This document shows positions 29,709 to 40,648 of a DNA stretch of 64,000 nucleotides, piece by piece. Within the stretch, counting starts at the first letter, position 1. The number at the start of each line of letters is the position of its first letter. Both the position numbers and the translations under genes were made by a program. Source of the stretch: Cladorrhinum sp. PSN259 (taxonomy: Eukaryota > Ascomycota > Sordariomycetes > Sordariales > Podosporaceae); the NCBI GenBank assembly GCA_033725935.1, contig MU867062.1, positions 1,178,001 to 1,242,000 of the forward strand. Direction: 5' to 3'. Under the pieces are notes generated by a model. It had not been told where the DNA came from, did no database searches, and saw only the letters and a list, made by a program, of their open reading frames with translations.

Positions 29709-31259
29709 ATGACCCCGGAGCAGTATCAAGAGCTAAGAAAGGTTCTCTCGACATGCGATCCGCGATTAGAAAGGTCCAAATTAAGCGAACAGCCATTGGC
29801 ATTGAGGACATGGACGCCATGGACCAAAGGCAGGGCCCGCGTCGTGGCACTTGATGTGGACGCCACTGGATCTTTCAATCAGCCAACTGAATATACGGAC
29901 GCCCGGCAGTTCTCGGCCGTTCTCACAGCAAAGGCAACGGCTACCAGCACTTGTTCACGCTCTGTATATCTTCTCGAGGGTCTCACTTCAGAGCTCGTCA
30001 ACGTTTTGGGGGCACACTTCCAGATCCATCCCTCAATGTTCATGGACCATGAGCTTTTGGTACCCCACGTCGAAGGCCCTGATCGGTTGACTGGCGAGTC
30101 TGCCGGTCTCCCCTTCTTGCCGTCGGCCACTTACGGGAGGGAGCATTTCTCCTTCAAATATCACGAGCCGCTGGTGCTCTCCAAGCCACCAACACGCTTT
30201 AGCAATGTCTGCGACACCTCGGGTAGGCACTTTGCCATCACCAGAGTCATGGGTAGATTCTCCGCTGTCGGTGTCTGCAGACGCAAGTGCACTTTTTGGA
30301 GCAAGGCAGATCGCCAAACAGGAGGCTGGAACTGCCTGGTCATCTGTGATCCTCCAATCCGACGACTTCTGGCAAGGGACTACTCCGAGAAGTCGGCAAT
30401 CGATGTGGAAACATCTCCGTACGGATCTGGATATCTCGACTTTGTGCCCTTATCCCGTCAGTTGGAGCTGCGTCGTGGACCTCCCAGGACCTCGATGCTG
30501 GAAGATTTGTTGTTCTACTTGCAAAATCATGCCTGCATATTGGATTTGTCGGGGCCAGCGTCCGTACGGGCTTTGATTGAGCGGGTCATAGCAAGCCACT
30601 TCCTCAGTCTTGCCAGATACATACAAGGAAACGTTGGTATGGTGAGGGCACAGCTGTCGAGGAGAAATGACCTGACTTCATTCGCCGTTGCGACGACCGA
30701 GGAGCTGTGGAGCGACATTCAAGCGTGGGAGCAGCGTGTCACAGAGTATCAAGATGATGTTGAGGCCGCCATGCTTCAACTTGGCATCCCTTTCGGAACC
30801 GCATCCGACATCAGCCGCACAAAGAGCTTCAATGACAGTACGGCCGACTTTCAACACCTCAGACTACAGTTCCAGAAGATAGGTCAGCGAGTGAATGCAC
30901 TTTCTAACGTCATCACAGCTCTTGCTAGTCTCGCGGGCAATCGAGCCATGTCTCGGAACACGGAGTTGTCCCTAAAAGAAGCCGAGCAAGCCACCCGCCA
31001 GACACAGAGTTTGAAGGGACTCACCGTGCTCGGCGTCATCTTTCTTCCGCTATCCTTCTCTGCTAGTCTTTTAAGCATGTCCGAGAGATACCTGCCGGGG
31101 CGCGGAATGTTTTGGGTTTATTTCGGTATTTCTTTTCCATTATTGGGTCTTGTCGTATTTTGTTACTTTCTGGTCGAACTTGGGTATAGGGAGGGCGAGA
31201 CTCGATGGAGGGTCAAAGCAGTGTTAACTAACATACGGGACAGGCTGGAGCAATCCTGA
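29709..31259 (+). CDS. CorA-like Mg2+ transporter family protein
   Basis: A single exon; the ATG at 29709 gives 516 residues (an in-frame upstream codon at 29631 is less likely). The C-terminal architecture is CorA-like: a long helix (FQKIGQRVNALSNVITALASL), then two close membrane segments, GLTVLGVIFLPLSFSASLL and FWVYFGISFPLLGLVVFCYF, joined by a short loop. The GMN motif that defines active CorA/Mrs2 channels at the end of TM1 reads SMS (LLSMSERYLPG), as in many fungal CorA-like proteins of unknown transport activity. The N-terminal ~350 residues are a divergent cytosolic domain. It is convergent with the GH62 gene, 131 bp apart. Confidence 0.8.
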   Translation: MTPEQYQELRKVLSTCDPRLERSKLSEQPLALRTWTPWTKGRARVVALDVDATGSFNQPTEYTDARQFSAVLTAKATATSTCSRSVYLLEGLTSELVNVLGAHFQIHPSMFMDHELLVPHVEGPDRLTGESAGLPFLPSATYGREHFSFKYHEPLVLSKPPTRFSNVCDTSGRHFAITRVMGRFSAVGVCRRKCTFWSKADRQTGGWNCLVICDPPIRRLLARDYSEKSAIDVETSPYGSGYLDFVPLSRQLELRRGPPRTSMLEDLLFYLQNHACILDLSGPASVRALIERVIASHFLSLARYIQGNVGMVRAQLSRRNDLTSFAVATTEELWSDIQAWEQRVTEYQDDVEAAMLQLGIPFGTASDISRTKSFNDSTADFQHLRLQFQKIGQRVNALSNVITALASLAGNRAMSRNTELSLKEAEQATRQTQSLKGLTVLGVIFLPLSFSASLLSMSERYLPGRGMFWVYFGISFPLLGLVVFCYFLVELGYREGETRWRVKAVLTNIRDRLEQS

Positions 31260-31390
31260 ACGATGATTCAGAGCCGAACATCATAAGGAGAAACGAAAAC
31301 ACATTCGCAACACTTGAAGACACAGTCCGTGACTGTCACATGATATACTGTTCCAAACTTGATTTACTCTGCTCCCCAAGACATTCAACA

Positions 31391-32485
31391 CTAGCAAGCA
31401 GGATTATCAAGCGTAATCAGCGCCAACTTCCAAGGCAGCGCATTATAAACACTCCAATCTGCCCCCGGATCCAACCCCTGGTACAAAAACTTGAGATCGC
31501 ACGGATCAATCTCCAACTTTTGATCCAGGGTCCCGGTCCTAATCAGCTCCCCGTGGCTGATGCTATAAGTCCACGGCTTTCCGTCCCCTCCCGAAAACTT
31601 GACGTTATTCCACCTGGCAAACGGGTTCTCCTCGGTGGCGGCCAACTCCTTCCAGGGACCCTCAATTTTATCCCCGGTCCAGCTCCTAAAGTACCTGTTC
31701 TGATCGCTCCCGATGGCCTCAACCAGCAGCAGATATCCCTTTCCTTTTCCGAGCGAATAGACGCACGAAGCCTCGTAGAGGTCCTCCTTCTTTGCCGTCT
31801 TGAACGCAATGACGGGCTGCGTCATGCCCTCGGGGAACTTGGCGACGCTCGTCTCGCTCCGGTACAGGTGGCCGTTGTCGTCCGAGCTGAACAGGTGGCA
31901 CTTGGCCTCGTCGCAGATGACCCACATGTCGACCCAGTACCCGTCCCCGATGTTGTCGTCGACGATCTTTGGTCTCCCCTGGGGGTAAAAGTCCTTTGGG
32001 GCGGTCCAGCCCTTTGGGTTTGAGATATCTTTGTTGGTCGAGTAGGCCGCGTTGCCGTTCTGGTAGATGAGGTACCAGAGTTTATGGGGGGCAAAGTAAA
32101 ACACTTCGGGCGCGGCGCGGTAGCCCGTGCCGAGCGGGGCTTGGTCAAGGTAGTAAAATTCCGCGGAGCCGGCTTGGGAGAAGTTGGTAAAGGAAAAGTA
32201 GACGAGGTTGTAGCCTTCCTCCTTCGCGGTGGAGGCGAAGACGTGGTAGGTCCCGTTGATGAGGACGATGGAAGGGTCCTTGATGCCGGCGATTTTGCGG
32301 GAGTCGGATTTCGCGGAGATCAAGGGGGGTGTGGACGTCCATTGGAATTTGGCTGGGAAGAGGGAGGAAGGGGATTTTTGTCGGGGAGAGAGGAGGGGTG
32401 ATGAAGAAGATGATGATGATGATGGGAGAGCCATCGCGGCCCCAAACAGGGCGGCGAGACAGTAGAGGGAGGAGAAGGGACGCAT
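31391..32485 (-). CDS. GH62 alpha-L-arabinofuranosidase, secreted
   Basis: An intronless 364-residue frame. A signal peptide (MRPFSSLYCLAALFGAAMALP) is followed by a serine run and a single GH62 catalytic domain; there is no carbohydrate-binding module. GH62 removes arabinose side chains from arabinoxylan and arabinan. Five-bladed-propeller landmarks and the three acidic catalytic positions are visible: Asp in GIKDPSIVLI (base), Asp in YWVDMWVICDE (pKa modulator), Glu in YEASCVYSLGKGKG (acid). KFQWTSTPPLI and RAAPEVFYFAPHKLWYLIYQ are family-typical. It shares an 810-bp divergent promoter region with the GH43 gene. On the minus strand, TATAAAA lies at 32584-32590, about 100 bp upstream of the start. 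Confidence 0.95.
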   Translation of the reverse strand: MRPFSSLYCLAALFGAAMALPSSSSSSSSPLLSPRQKSPSSLFPAKFQWTSTPPLISAKSDSRKIAGIKDPSIVLINGTYHVFASTAKEEGYNLVYFSFTNFSQAGSAEFYYLDQAPLGTGYRAAPEVFYFAPHKLWYLIYQNGNAAYSTNKDISNPKGWTAPKDFYPQGRPKIVDDNIGDGYWVDMWVICDEAKCHLFSSDDNGHLYRSETSVAKFPEGMTQPVIAFKTAKKEDLYEASCVYSLGKGKGYLLLVEAIGSDQNRYFRSWTGDKIEGPWKELAATEENPFARWNNVKFSGGDGKPWTYSISHGELIRTGTLDQKLEIDPCDLKFLYQGLDPGADWSVYNALPWKLALITLDNPAC

Positions 32486-33295
32486 GGTTCCAGTCTTTGG
32501 CGAGGAAGTGGAAGGGGAGGGGAAAGGAAGCCCGCGATCCGTACAACAAGAGGTTTTTGTTATGTCTTGTGCGAGTGGGTGGGTTTTATAATTGACCTTT
32601 TATTTTTAACACGTGCAAATTTCATAACAATCGAATCGGGCTCGGTTACTGTATACAACAGGGGGAGGTAAATTACCCGGGTTGTTCATCCTCGCGAACA
32701 TACAGACTTCACATAAAGAGAGACTTAACAGCCGTACTAATCGGATCGCATGCCCCTGTCAACACCGGGCTTAGTAATTCTATTGTGTTGTAGCATTCTC
32801 AAAGACCGTTTTTCGAAAACTTATTCCGCCTATGGGATGAATCCCACCACTCGCAACAAAAACCCGGTCCCTGGTTTAACGTACGTCCCACTGGCAATCG
32901 GCTGAGATCGTCATCCCCGGACGACGGACGACGGAGATATTTGCCCCTGATGGCGCCCAAGCATCCGGGGAAAATGTGACGCTGGTATAGCCGAATCTCT
33001 TATTGGCGCGCATAACCCCTGATTCCAAGGTTGTTTTATTCAACCGAAACATTCATCGGGAAAATAGATTGCTCCCGCCACGCCGGGGGAAACATCTCAA
33101 AAAGTTAATGGATTTTGTACATGACTTTTTGCGGGAGCGTAGAAAGGTCAAGACCCCCCGTCATGTATTTAAGAAAAACAAACTGCCGGTTTCAGTTCCC
33201 ATGTTTTGTTTGACGAGGCAAGGTAGTCCACCCATTGGCTCTCTTCCAACAACGTGTGCAGACAGACACCCACCCACCCCTTAAACGCCCAAAAA
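32486..33295. promoter_or_regulatory. Shared divergent promoter of GH62 and GH43 with CreA-type motifs
   Basis: An 810-bp region between two divergent arabinofuranosidase genes. Three matches to the CreA/CRE-1 carbon-repressor consensus SYGGRG occur, as CCCCGG or CCGGGG at 32915-32920, 32965-32970 and 33083-33088. TATA-like boxes face each gene: TATAAAA (minus) at 32584-32590 and TATTTAAG (plus) at 33165-33172. No XlnR-type GGCTAA was noticed. Co-regulation under carbon repression is inference; the motif is short and can occur by chance. Confidence 0.45.
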
Positions 33296-34747
33296 ATGCG
33301 TATCTGGGGCAACCTTTCAGTGCTGGCGGCCGCCTGGTCGTCGGTCCTCATGTTTGCCGCACCAGTCATCGCCCAGTCTTCTTCCTCCTCACCAGCCGTA
33401 AGCTACGTCAACACCCTCGCGGAACAACGGGCCGACCCCCACATCTTCAAGCACACGGATGGGTGGTACTACTTCACCGCAACGGTCCCGGCCTTTGACC
33501 GCATCGTCCTGCGCCGCGCCCAAAGCATTCAGGCACTCGGCCAAGCAGCCGAAACCACAATCTGGCGCCGCAAATCCTCGGGCGTAGGCAGCGGCCAAGT
33601 CTGGGCGCCCGAGATCCACTTCATCGACAACAAGTGGTACATCTACGTAGCCCTGGGCGTAGCAAACGAATGGCGAATCCGCGCCTTCGTCCTCGAGTCT
33701 TCTGGCTCAAACCCTCTGACTTCAAGCTGGACCGAAAAGGGCATCATCAAGACGAACTGGGATACTTTCTCTCTTGACGCCACAACCTTTTCATCAAACG
33801 GAACCCGATACCTGGTTTGGGCGCAGCAGGACCCATCTCGCTCGGGAGAAAACTCCAGCCTGTTTATTGCACCTCTGCAAAACCCCTGGACGATCCGCGG
33901 CACGGCAGTGGCCATCTCCAACCCGGACCAAAGCTGGGAGAGAATAGGGTACAAAGTAAACGAGGGTCCCTCGGTCGTCCAGAAGAACGGAAAGATATTC
34001 CTGACATACTCGGCCAGCGCGACGGATTACAACTACTGCATGGGACTCTTGACTGCGTCCGTGGGAGCAGATCTCATGAGACCGTCAAGCTGGACGAAAT
34101 CCAAGACGCCCATTTTTGTGAGCAACGCGAATACCAACCAGTGGGGTCCCGGACACAACAGCTTCACCGTGTCGGAGGACGGAAAGAGTGATTTAATGGT
34201 TTATCACGACAGAGGGTACAAGGATATCAACGGTGACCCGTTGAATGATCCCAACCGGAGAACGAGAGTTCAAAAGTTGTACTGGAAGGCTGACGGAACA
34301 CCCGATTTTGGAATTCCAGTGCCGGATGGAAATACGCCAGTTAGACTTCGATCGGCTGCGAATGCGGGAGTGTTTGTTCGGTATTACACTGGGGCAAGCC
34401 CGGCCGGGGCGGCAGCGCTTCCTGATACGCAATTCCGTATTGTGAGTCCCGGTTTGGCAGGAAACGGAACGGTAAGCTTGGAGTCAACGAGCAACCCCGG
34501 CACCTACCTGCGCAGGACAACAGCAACCCAAGTGCAATTCGACGCCGCCAAGAACCTCAACTCGGCAGCTACGAAGGCAGCAGCAAGCTTCAACCGTCGG
34601 CCGGGGCTTTCAGATGACGCTGGAGTCTCCTTCGAAGCGTCGGATGGGGCAGGGCAGTACCTCCGCTTGGAGTCCGGAGGAAGTCTGACATTCTCGGGGG
34701 CCGGCGATGCGACACAGCAGGGACAGGCAACCTTCTATTTGGAATAA
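33296..34747 (+). CDS. GH43 arabinofuranosidase with C-terminal AbfB (CBM42) domain, secreted
   Basis: An intronless frame; the ATG at 33296 gives 483 residues. A signal peptide ends near VIAQSSSSSPAV. The GH43 catalytic domain (about residues 35-340) shows the Asp base in QRADPHIFKHTDGWYYFTA, a central Asp in TFSLDATTFSSNG, and the Glu acid in KVNEGPSVVQKNG, plus QVWAPEIHFIDNKWYIYVA and NQWGPGHNSF. The C-terminal ~140 residues carry repeats of the AbfB beta-trefoil (VRLRSAANAGVFVRYY, VSLESTSNPGTYLRR, VSFEASDGAGQYLRLES), which binds arabinofuranosyl side chains. The layout fits an extracellular exo-acting alpha-1,5-L-arabinofuranosidase. It is a functional partner of the divergent GH62 gene. 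Confidence 0.94.
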   Translation: MRIWGNLSVLAAAWSSVLMFAAPVIAQSSSSSPAVSYVNTLAEQRADPHIFKHTDGWYYFTATVPAFDRIVLRRAQSIQALGQAAETTIWRRKSSGVGSGQVWAPEIHFIDNKWYIYVALGVANEWRIRAFVLESSGSNPLTSSWTEKGIIKTNWDTFSLDATTFSSNGTRYLVWAQQDPSRSGENSSLFIAPLQNPWTIRGTAVAISNPDQSWERIGYKVNEGPSVVQKNGKIFLTYSASATDYNYCMGLLTASVGADLMRPSSWTKSKTPIFVSNANTNQWGPGHNSFTVSEDGKSDLMVYHDRGYKDINGDPLNDPNRRTRVQKLYWKADGTPDFGIPVPDGNTPVRLRSAANAGVFVRYYTGASPAGAAALPDTQFRIVSPGLAGNGTVSLESTSNPGTYLRRTTATQVQFDAAKNLNSAATKAAASFNRRPGLSDDAGVSFEASDGAGQYLRLESGGSLTFSGAGDATQQGQATFYLE

Positions 34748-35740
34748 AACCCACATTCGAGAACAAAACTAGATCAATGGAAGCAAATGCGCAGCAATGT
34801 TAAATGTTCCTGATCATGGAGTGACATGCAGTGTTCTGGCAGTAAGCCATTTTGGGAAGCTGACATGTTGTGTAAGTGTCAACGTCCCGGATCCGTCCCC
34901 ACATGGAGCGAGCCGGCGCCGCTGCGGAAGTGGGGCGGAATGGCCGGAGAGCGGTAATCGTCGGCTCAGGGATGTTTGTAGGGGGCACTGATAAGTGAAC
35001 ATAAAGAGAAGGGATCAAGACTTCTTGATGGGGAGAATTTTAAAGTGAAATGCTACCATATTAAATGAGAAGCCGACACAATTCGTAAAGTTAATTCATA
35101 TCGTTTCTATGGTTTTTAGAGTTTAGGGGGTTTGGTGCTTCATCTTTGAGGCTGGCTTCGGGATCTCCACTCGGTATCAACAGGGATGGTTGGTGCGGGG
35201 ATGGTGGGGAAAACGAAGACAGCTTCCAGAACAACAACCAACCAGCAACACCAATGCTTATCGGATCCAGGGAGCTCATGTTTGACCAAGGCGCCCTGTT
35301 AGGTAAAATCACCCTGTTTCTGGGGTTCAAAGCTGGGTCACTTGACACGTCCAACGTCATGGGTGCAAAGAAATGTTAGGTCCTTTAAGCCGAACAATTG
35401 CTGACCCATGCTACGCCCTTTGGTTGTTGGTGGGGAGTCGTCTCAATGGTTCAAAGACAATAAATAGCATCCGACAGGGCGTATCTTTTTTCCTTTGTCT
35501 TTCGGATTCAACAACGAAAAGTGAGAGCTCACTTGAGATCTCCCCATTTATTAGATCCACATACCCTTACACAAAGTGACCAGGGGTTGGGTTAAACAAA
35601 AGAAAAGCGAGTGGCATACCTTTCCAGAAACCCCTTACCCAGGAAAACAACCTCCGAACTCCGAGCTTTGGTGACGTCTCCCAAACCGACTACAACCCCA
35701 ATTCCCTCCAAGACCAACCCCACATTCCACATCTGCCGTG
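34748..35740. other. Intergenic region, no gene seen
   Basis: A 1-kb stretch between two plus-strand genes. It holds the 3' end of the GH43 gene and the promoter and pyrimidine-rich leader of the TPP enzyme. Open frames are short and not coding-like. Confidence 0.5.
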
Positions 35741-37930
35741 ATGCCGCTCCTCCAAGCCGCCCCCAGAGTCCTTGGGGTTAGTAGGCTTCAACGACCAATC
35801 CTCCGTGTTGCGGGGAGTGGTATTGGTGGCGCGGGGAAATACAAGTTCGCCTCCTCCACATCCCGATGCCGCGAAGCGAATTTAAGATCCGGGGATACTG
35901 CAAGCTCACGACTTGCCGAAAGAAACAATGTTGCTCCATTGGCCTCGACTCGACCATCACTCACCCCTAGCATCATCCCGTCCAATGCACCACTAGCATT
36001 GCAGAGCAGGAACGCCTCTACGATAGCAATCGATCCCAAGATGTACACAACATCCTTTGCCTTCTTCGAGGCGCTATGGGACGCCGGCGTCACCCACTGC
36101 TTCGTCAATCTGGGCTCGGACCACCCCAGCATGATCGAGGCAATGGTGAAGGGCGCCAGGGAGAAGAAGGGCAAGTTTCCGCGCATGATTACTTGCCCCA
36201 ATGAGGTAAGCTAATTTAACCCGCTGACCTCTGCCAGGTTTCAACACTGACATAAAGTGGTACAGATGGTAGCAATGTCCATGGCCGATGGTTATGCCCG
36301 CCTCACCAACAAACCGCAGGCTGTCATTGTACACGTCGATGTTGGCACGCAGGGCCTCGGCGCAGCCGTACACAACTCGAGCACAGGACGCGCCCCGGTC
36401 CTGGTCTTCGCCGGCCTCTCCCCAATCACGCAAGAAGGCGAACTCCGCGGCTCCCGTACCGAGTTCATCCACTGGATCCAAGACGTTCCAGATCAGAAGC
36501 AGATTGTCAGCCAGTACTGCAGATATGCTGCTGAGCTCAAGACTGGCGTTAATGTCAAGCAGATGGTCAATCGTGCTTTGCAATTTGCCAAGTCTGCGCC
36601 GGCAGGTCCGGTGTACCTCTGCGGTTCCCGTGAAGTGATGGAGCAGGAGATTGAGCCATACAACATCAAGCAGGCAGAGTGGGAGCCAGTTGAGCTGGGT
36701 GGACTGCCGACTTCGGCCGTAAAGAAAATATCCGAGGCGCTGGCAGGAGCAAAGAACCCACTCCTTATTACTGGATATGCTGGCAGGAACCCCGAAATCC
36801 CAGGGAAGCTGGTGGAACTGGCGAATACGGTCAAGGGCCTGCGGGTGCTGGATACCGGCGGTAGCGATATGTGCTTCCCAGCAGACCACCCAGCGTGGCT
36901 TGGCTTGCGGTATGGAAACGAGGAGGCCATCCGGGCTGCCGACGCCATTGTCGTGGTCGATTGCGACGTTCCCTGGATCCCAACTCAGTGCAGGCCAAGG
37001 GAGGATGCCAAGATTTTCCACATCGATGTTGACCCCTTGAAGCAGATGATGCCACTCCATTACATCCCTGCTCAGGCTAGATACCGTGCTGATGCCTTGA
37101 CATCAGTCGAACAACTGATTTCAGAACTAAAGTCGAGTGAGGGTCTTAAGGCTAAGTTGGCAGCGGGTCAGAGCGAAAAATGGGAGGCTTTACAAGCATC
37201 TTACAAGAAGCGTCTTGATGCCATCGCGGAGAAGGCGCAACCGTTGGAGAACGGCGAATTTGGGACCGGGCATTTATGCGCCAAACTCAAGGAACTATGC
37301 CCGGAAGATGCCATCTGGGCGGTGGAAGCAGTCACCAATACCCTATTTGTGCACGACAACGCCCAGCCAACGATGCCCGGCCAATGGATCAACTGCGGCG
37401 GTGGTGGTCTCGGTTGGTCCGGCGGTGGCGCTCTCGGTGTGAAGCTTGCAACCGATTATGAGGCTCAGCTGAAGGGCCAAAAGGCAGGGAAATTTGTGGT
37501 TCATGTTGTTGGTGATGGGTCGTTCCTCTTCTCTGTGCCGGGCAGCGTGTATTGGATTGCCAAGCGCTACAATATCCCCATTTTGACGATCGTGTTGAAC
37601 AACAAGGGTAAGCAACTTATCTCGCTCTCCATTCGTTGATAACCTCTGACTGACTGACTGCATGTGACAGGATGGAATGCGCCACGAAGGTCTTTGTTGC
37701 TTGTTCACCCAGACGGGTTGGGCGCAAATGCAACGAACGAGGAGATCAACATTGAGTTTAGCCCTTCTCCAGATTATGCCGGCATCGCAAAGGCTGCCGC
37801 TGGAGGTGATTTGTTTACCGATCGTGTGGACAAGGCGGCAGATCTCGAGGTTGTCTTGAAGCGGGCAATCCAAGCGGTCCAGAGTGGCCAGACCGCAGTG
37901 CTCGACTGCAAGGTGGTAAATGGATGCTAG
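35741..37930 (+). CDS. TPP-dependent enzyme (acetolactate synthase / benzoylformate decarboxylase superfamily)
   Basis: Three exons, 35741-36205, 36266-37607 and 37671-37930, give 688 residues in phase. The first ~100 residues are arginine-rich with few acids (PLLQAAPRVLGVSRLQRPIL), like a mitochondrial presequence, and precede the enzyme start YTTSFAFFEALWDAGV. TPP enzyme hallmarks: the catalytic-type Glu in TCPNEMVAMSMADGYAR, the central domain LLITGYAGRNPEIPGKLVEL, and the TPP motif GDGSFLFSVPG..NNKGWN (GDG to NN spacing ~26). The family cleaves or forms bonds next to a carbonyl of 2-keto acids. The exact reaction cannot be told: the sequence is close in layout to AHAS but the branched-chain pathway AHAS is usually a separate gene. 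It is alone, not in an obvious cluster. Confidence 0.88.
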
Positions 37931-39601
37931 TCATGCCTAATGCACTTTATCAATGTTCTCATCCCCTATCTGTATTTCCGATTGTTGATTTGCCCATTTA
38001 TTTGTGTTGTGTATATGGCGCCAAGCGTGTAGGGTTTAGAGGATCTCGGGCCGTCTTGTTGTTGCTGTTGTTGCTGCTATCGAAAGCAGCATCAATACCA
38101 CCATCCGTGTTCAGTGCCAAGGCAGACATCACACGACCACCTGTATTCGTATGTGCGGTGTTTATTTCCCAGCAAAGAACGAACTCGGCTTTGCTGGCGG
38201 CAATGAGAGGTGACCTTTTGTGTTAGAGAGAAGGAAAATAGACTCCTGATGATGGTGCGGTCGCATCGTGATCTGGCTTGCTTCTCTACATATGCCGGTA
38301 TTGGACCACGACATCTAAAACACTCACACCTTATTGACTCCGAGTTCCTGCACGATGCAGGGTCAACAATTCGACTGCGTAGAAAATACGCCAAGGGTCC
38401 TTCTGGTGATACCCACCATGTCCTCGGTCCAATCCCAACGAGAGATCCCTGCTCCGGCTCGTGATGGGGCAGTTTGCTGGACACCGGTCGAGGCCGGTCG
38501 GCTACAGGCTGTGGGTTGCGGGCCATGGCGGAAATGTACTTGAAGAAGGATGCCACGCTTCTTTGCCTGCTGGCCGCACGATCGATATTGCTACTGTGCT
38601 ACTCTGGACTCTAGTCCTCACTTCTCATCGAGGAAACCTCGCCGCACACCGCCACTGTCCAATATCCAGCTTTTGCGACAGAGCTGCGTGGATTATCGCG
38701 GTTTGCCACTCCCACCCGAAAAAAAAGCCACGAGATCGCTGAGGAATCGAAAATGTTGAGAGAGTGATTGTCGTGGATCGCCTGCAAGCGCGGAGGCACG
38801 GGATACAGCTGGTGGTGTGGGTTAACAGTGGATAATTGGATCGCGGTCTCCGGGAGACGGCAAGTGTTGAGAGAAATTGTGGTTGACTGAATTTGGAGAT
38901 TTCGGACGAGGGGTCACTGGGTTCAGTGTTTCTTGCGCTAGCGCCACTTCCCTCACTGCCAACAACGGCTTCTTCAACCCCGCATCTGCCCACCTGAAAT
39001 CCACAAAGTCAAACGTATCCGTCGAACAACGTTCAAGCCAAACATCCACAACAACCTGCCGGCCAGACCTCCAGCTTGCTGCAACCACTTGCGCCATCCC
39101 TGTTGAACTATTTCTTATCTTTTGCATTCATCCTACATCACCCTGGACTCCGAATTTCAAGTCTGGGAATATCCATCTAATTTGCCCCTCTCGACGTGCT
39201 ACTTAGACCCACTGTCTCGAGAGCCGAAATCTCACAACCCACGACCCCTTCCCTTGGAATTGACGGAGAGATCATGAGACTGGTGGCGGCACATTGCAGA
39301 ATACCCAGCATCGCAGAGCCGCCCTGGCCGACCTGACTTTGAGAGTGAAACCTTCAATCGACAGACCGACCACGATTTGCGACCCAGATATACGAGCCAT
39401 TACCTTTCCACCGACCAAACGATCCACAAGCCGCAAACGCCAACGACCGACGAGCGAAGAGGAAATTAATTGTCGCGGGGTCCTAGTCCCTCAGGACTTC
39501 ATCTTTGTTCCTAGCCAATTTTCACGCCAACAGCACCCTGGTTGCTTGCCTTGGAAAAGGCATCCAGACTTTAAACCGACCGAGCTTCAACAGTCGACAC
39601 A
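37931..39601. other. Intergenic region with probable long leader of cyclin gene
   Basis: A 1.67-kb stretch. The distal ~500 bp before 39602 is C/A-rich and may be a long 5' leader. Frames of up to 154 codons exist on the minus strand (38092-38556) but have irregular composition, and no neighbouring splice context supports them. Confidence 0.5.
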
Positions 39602-40648
39602 ATGGCAGAACACGACACTCACAGCGGTAGCGACTGTAGCGCCGTCCCTTCTCCACCCCCGCCGCCGAACCCCTCGGCCGACCCAAATCTACGATACATC
39701 CCAGGCCCCGACAGCGATGCCTCACCACGTCTGGCAGCCCAGGTGGACGACATCTTCAAAGTCTCCCCATTGGCAGCACTCAAAATGCTCAGTATGGGAA
39801 TAGAAGCCCTTGTGAGCATGACAGGAGATATCCCTCCGACACCGCCGCCCCGAAGCCCCACACTACCACATATGCGAGGAATGGAGGCAGAGAAGAAGAG
39901 CATTGTCCGGTCAAACTCTGAAAAGAGTTTGGCCCGTCTTGCTCAGGTTGCCGGCGCCGCAAACTCCCCAAGACGATCTCCGCTCGTTAACGTCCGGGCC
40001 GTCTCGTCGATCGCTTCTGCAGGGTCGCAGTCAGTAGATGGCGTACAACTACGAGCCAACACCACTGCTGCCGCTCCTGTACCGACCGCCCGCCCGGAGC
40101 CTCTCTCACCATACATCATCGTCGGTGAGAACTCGCAGCCCTTGAACCTTCAGCACAGCGCCATCACGCGCAAATTTTACTCGCGCCTACCGCCACCCAT
40201 AACCATTACCGAATATCTCCTCCGCATACATCGTTTTTGCCCCATGTCTACGGCTGTTTATCTTGCTACTTCCTTGTACATTTACCGCTTGGCAGTTTTG
40301 GAGAGAGCCATTGTTGTTACAAAAAGAAACGCCCACCGGTTGCTGCTCGCTGGCCTCAGGGTGGCCATGAAAGCGCTGGAGGACCTTAGTTATCCTCACG
40401 GAAAGGTCGCTAAGGTCGGCGGCGTGAGTGAGGTCGAGCTGGCAAGACTAGAGATTAGTTTCTGCTTCTTGACAGGATTTGAACTTGTGGTGGATTCTGA
40501 CCTGTTGAGTGATCACTGGGAGATGTTGAGGATGGGGACAGATTGCTGGAACGTATATGAGGATTATGCGGAGGATGCTGTGGCATTACACCTTGCGAAA
40601 CCACCGTCCAGGAAAGTGAGGAAGGCGGGTATACCGACCGAGGCATGA
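39602..40648 (+). CDS. PHO80/Pcl-type cyclin
   Basis: A single exon of 348 residues with start context cacaATGG. The N-terminal ~175 residues are P/S-rich and probably disordered with several SP/TP sites. The cyclin box follows: KFYSRLPPPITITEYLLRIHRF, AVYLATSLYIYRLAVL, NAHRLLLAGLRVAMKALED, AKVGGVSEVELARLEISF and CFLTGFELVV, which is the signature of PHO85-type cyclins (PHO80, Pcl6/7; PREG in Neurospora). Such cyclins activate a PHO85-like kinase in phosphate, glycogen or cell-cycle control. KALEDLSYPHGKVAKVGG matches the conserved centre. The window also carries a PHO84-type transporter, but 12 kb away and not obviously linked. Confidence 0.9.
   Translation: MAEHDTHSGSDCSAVPSPPPPPNPSADPNLRYIPGPDSDASPRLAAQVDDIFKVSPLAALKMLSMGIEALVSMTGDIPPTPPPRSPTLPHMRGMEAEKKSIVRSNSEKSLARLAQVAGAANSPRRSPLVNVRAVSSIASAGSQSVDGVQLRANTTAAAPVPTARPEPLSPYIIVGENSQPLNLQHSAITRKFYSRLPPPITITEYLLRIHRFCPMSTAVYLATSLYIYRLAVLERAIVVTKRNAHRLLLAGLRVAMKALEDLSYPHGKVAKVGGVSEVELARLEISFCFLTGFELVVDSDLLSDHWEMLRMGTDCWNVYEDYAEDAVALHLAKPPSRKVRKAGIPTEA

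Noticed and set aside
36074..37060. 328-codon minus-strand frame
   Set aside because: Antisense shadow of the TPP-enzyme exon, which has clear cofactor motifs on the plus strand.
38092..38556. 154-codon minus-strand frame
   Set aside because: Arginine/serine/cysteine-heavy random-like composition, no homologous motif, no splice context.
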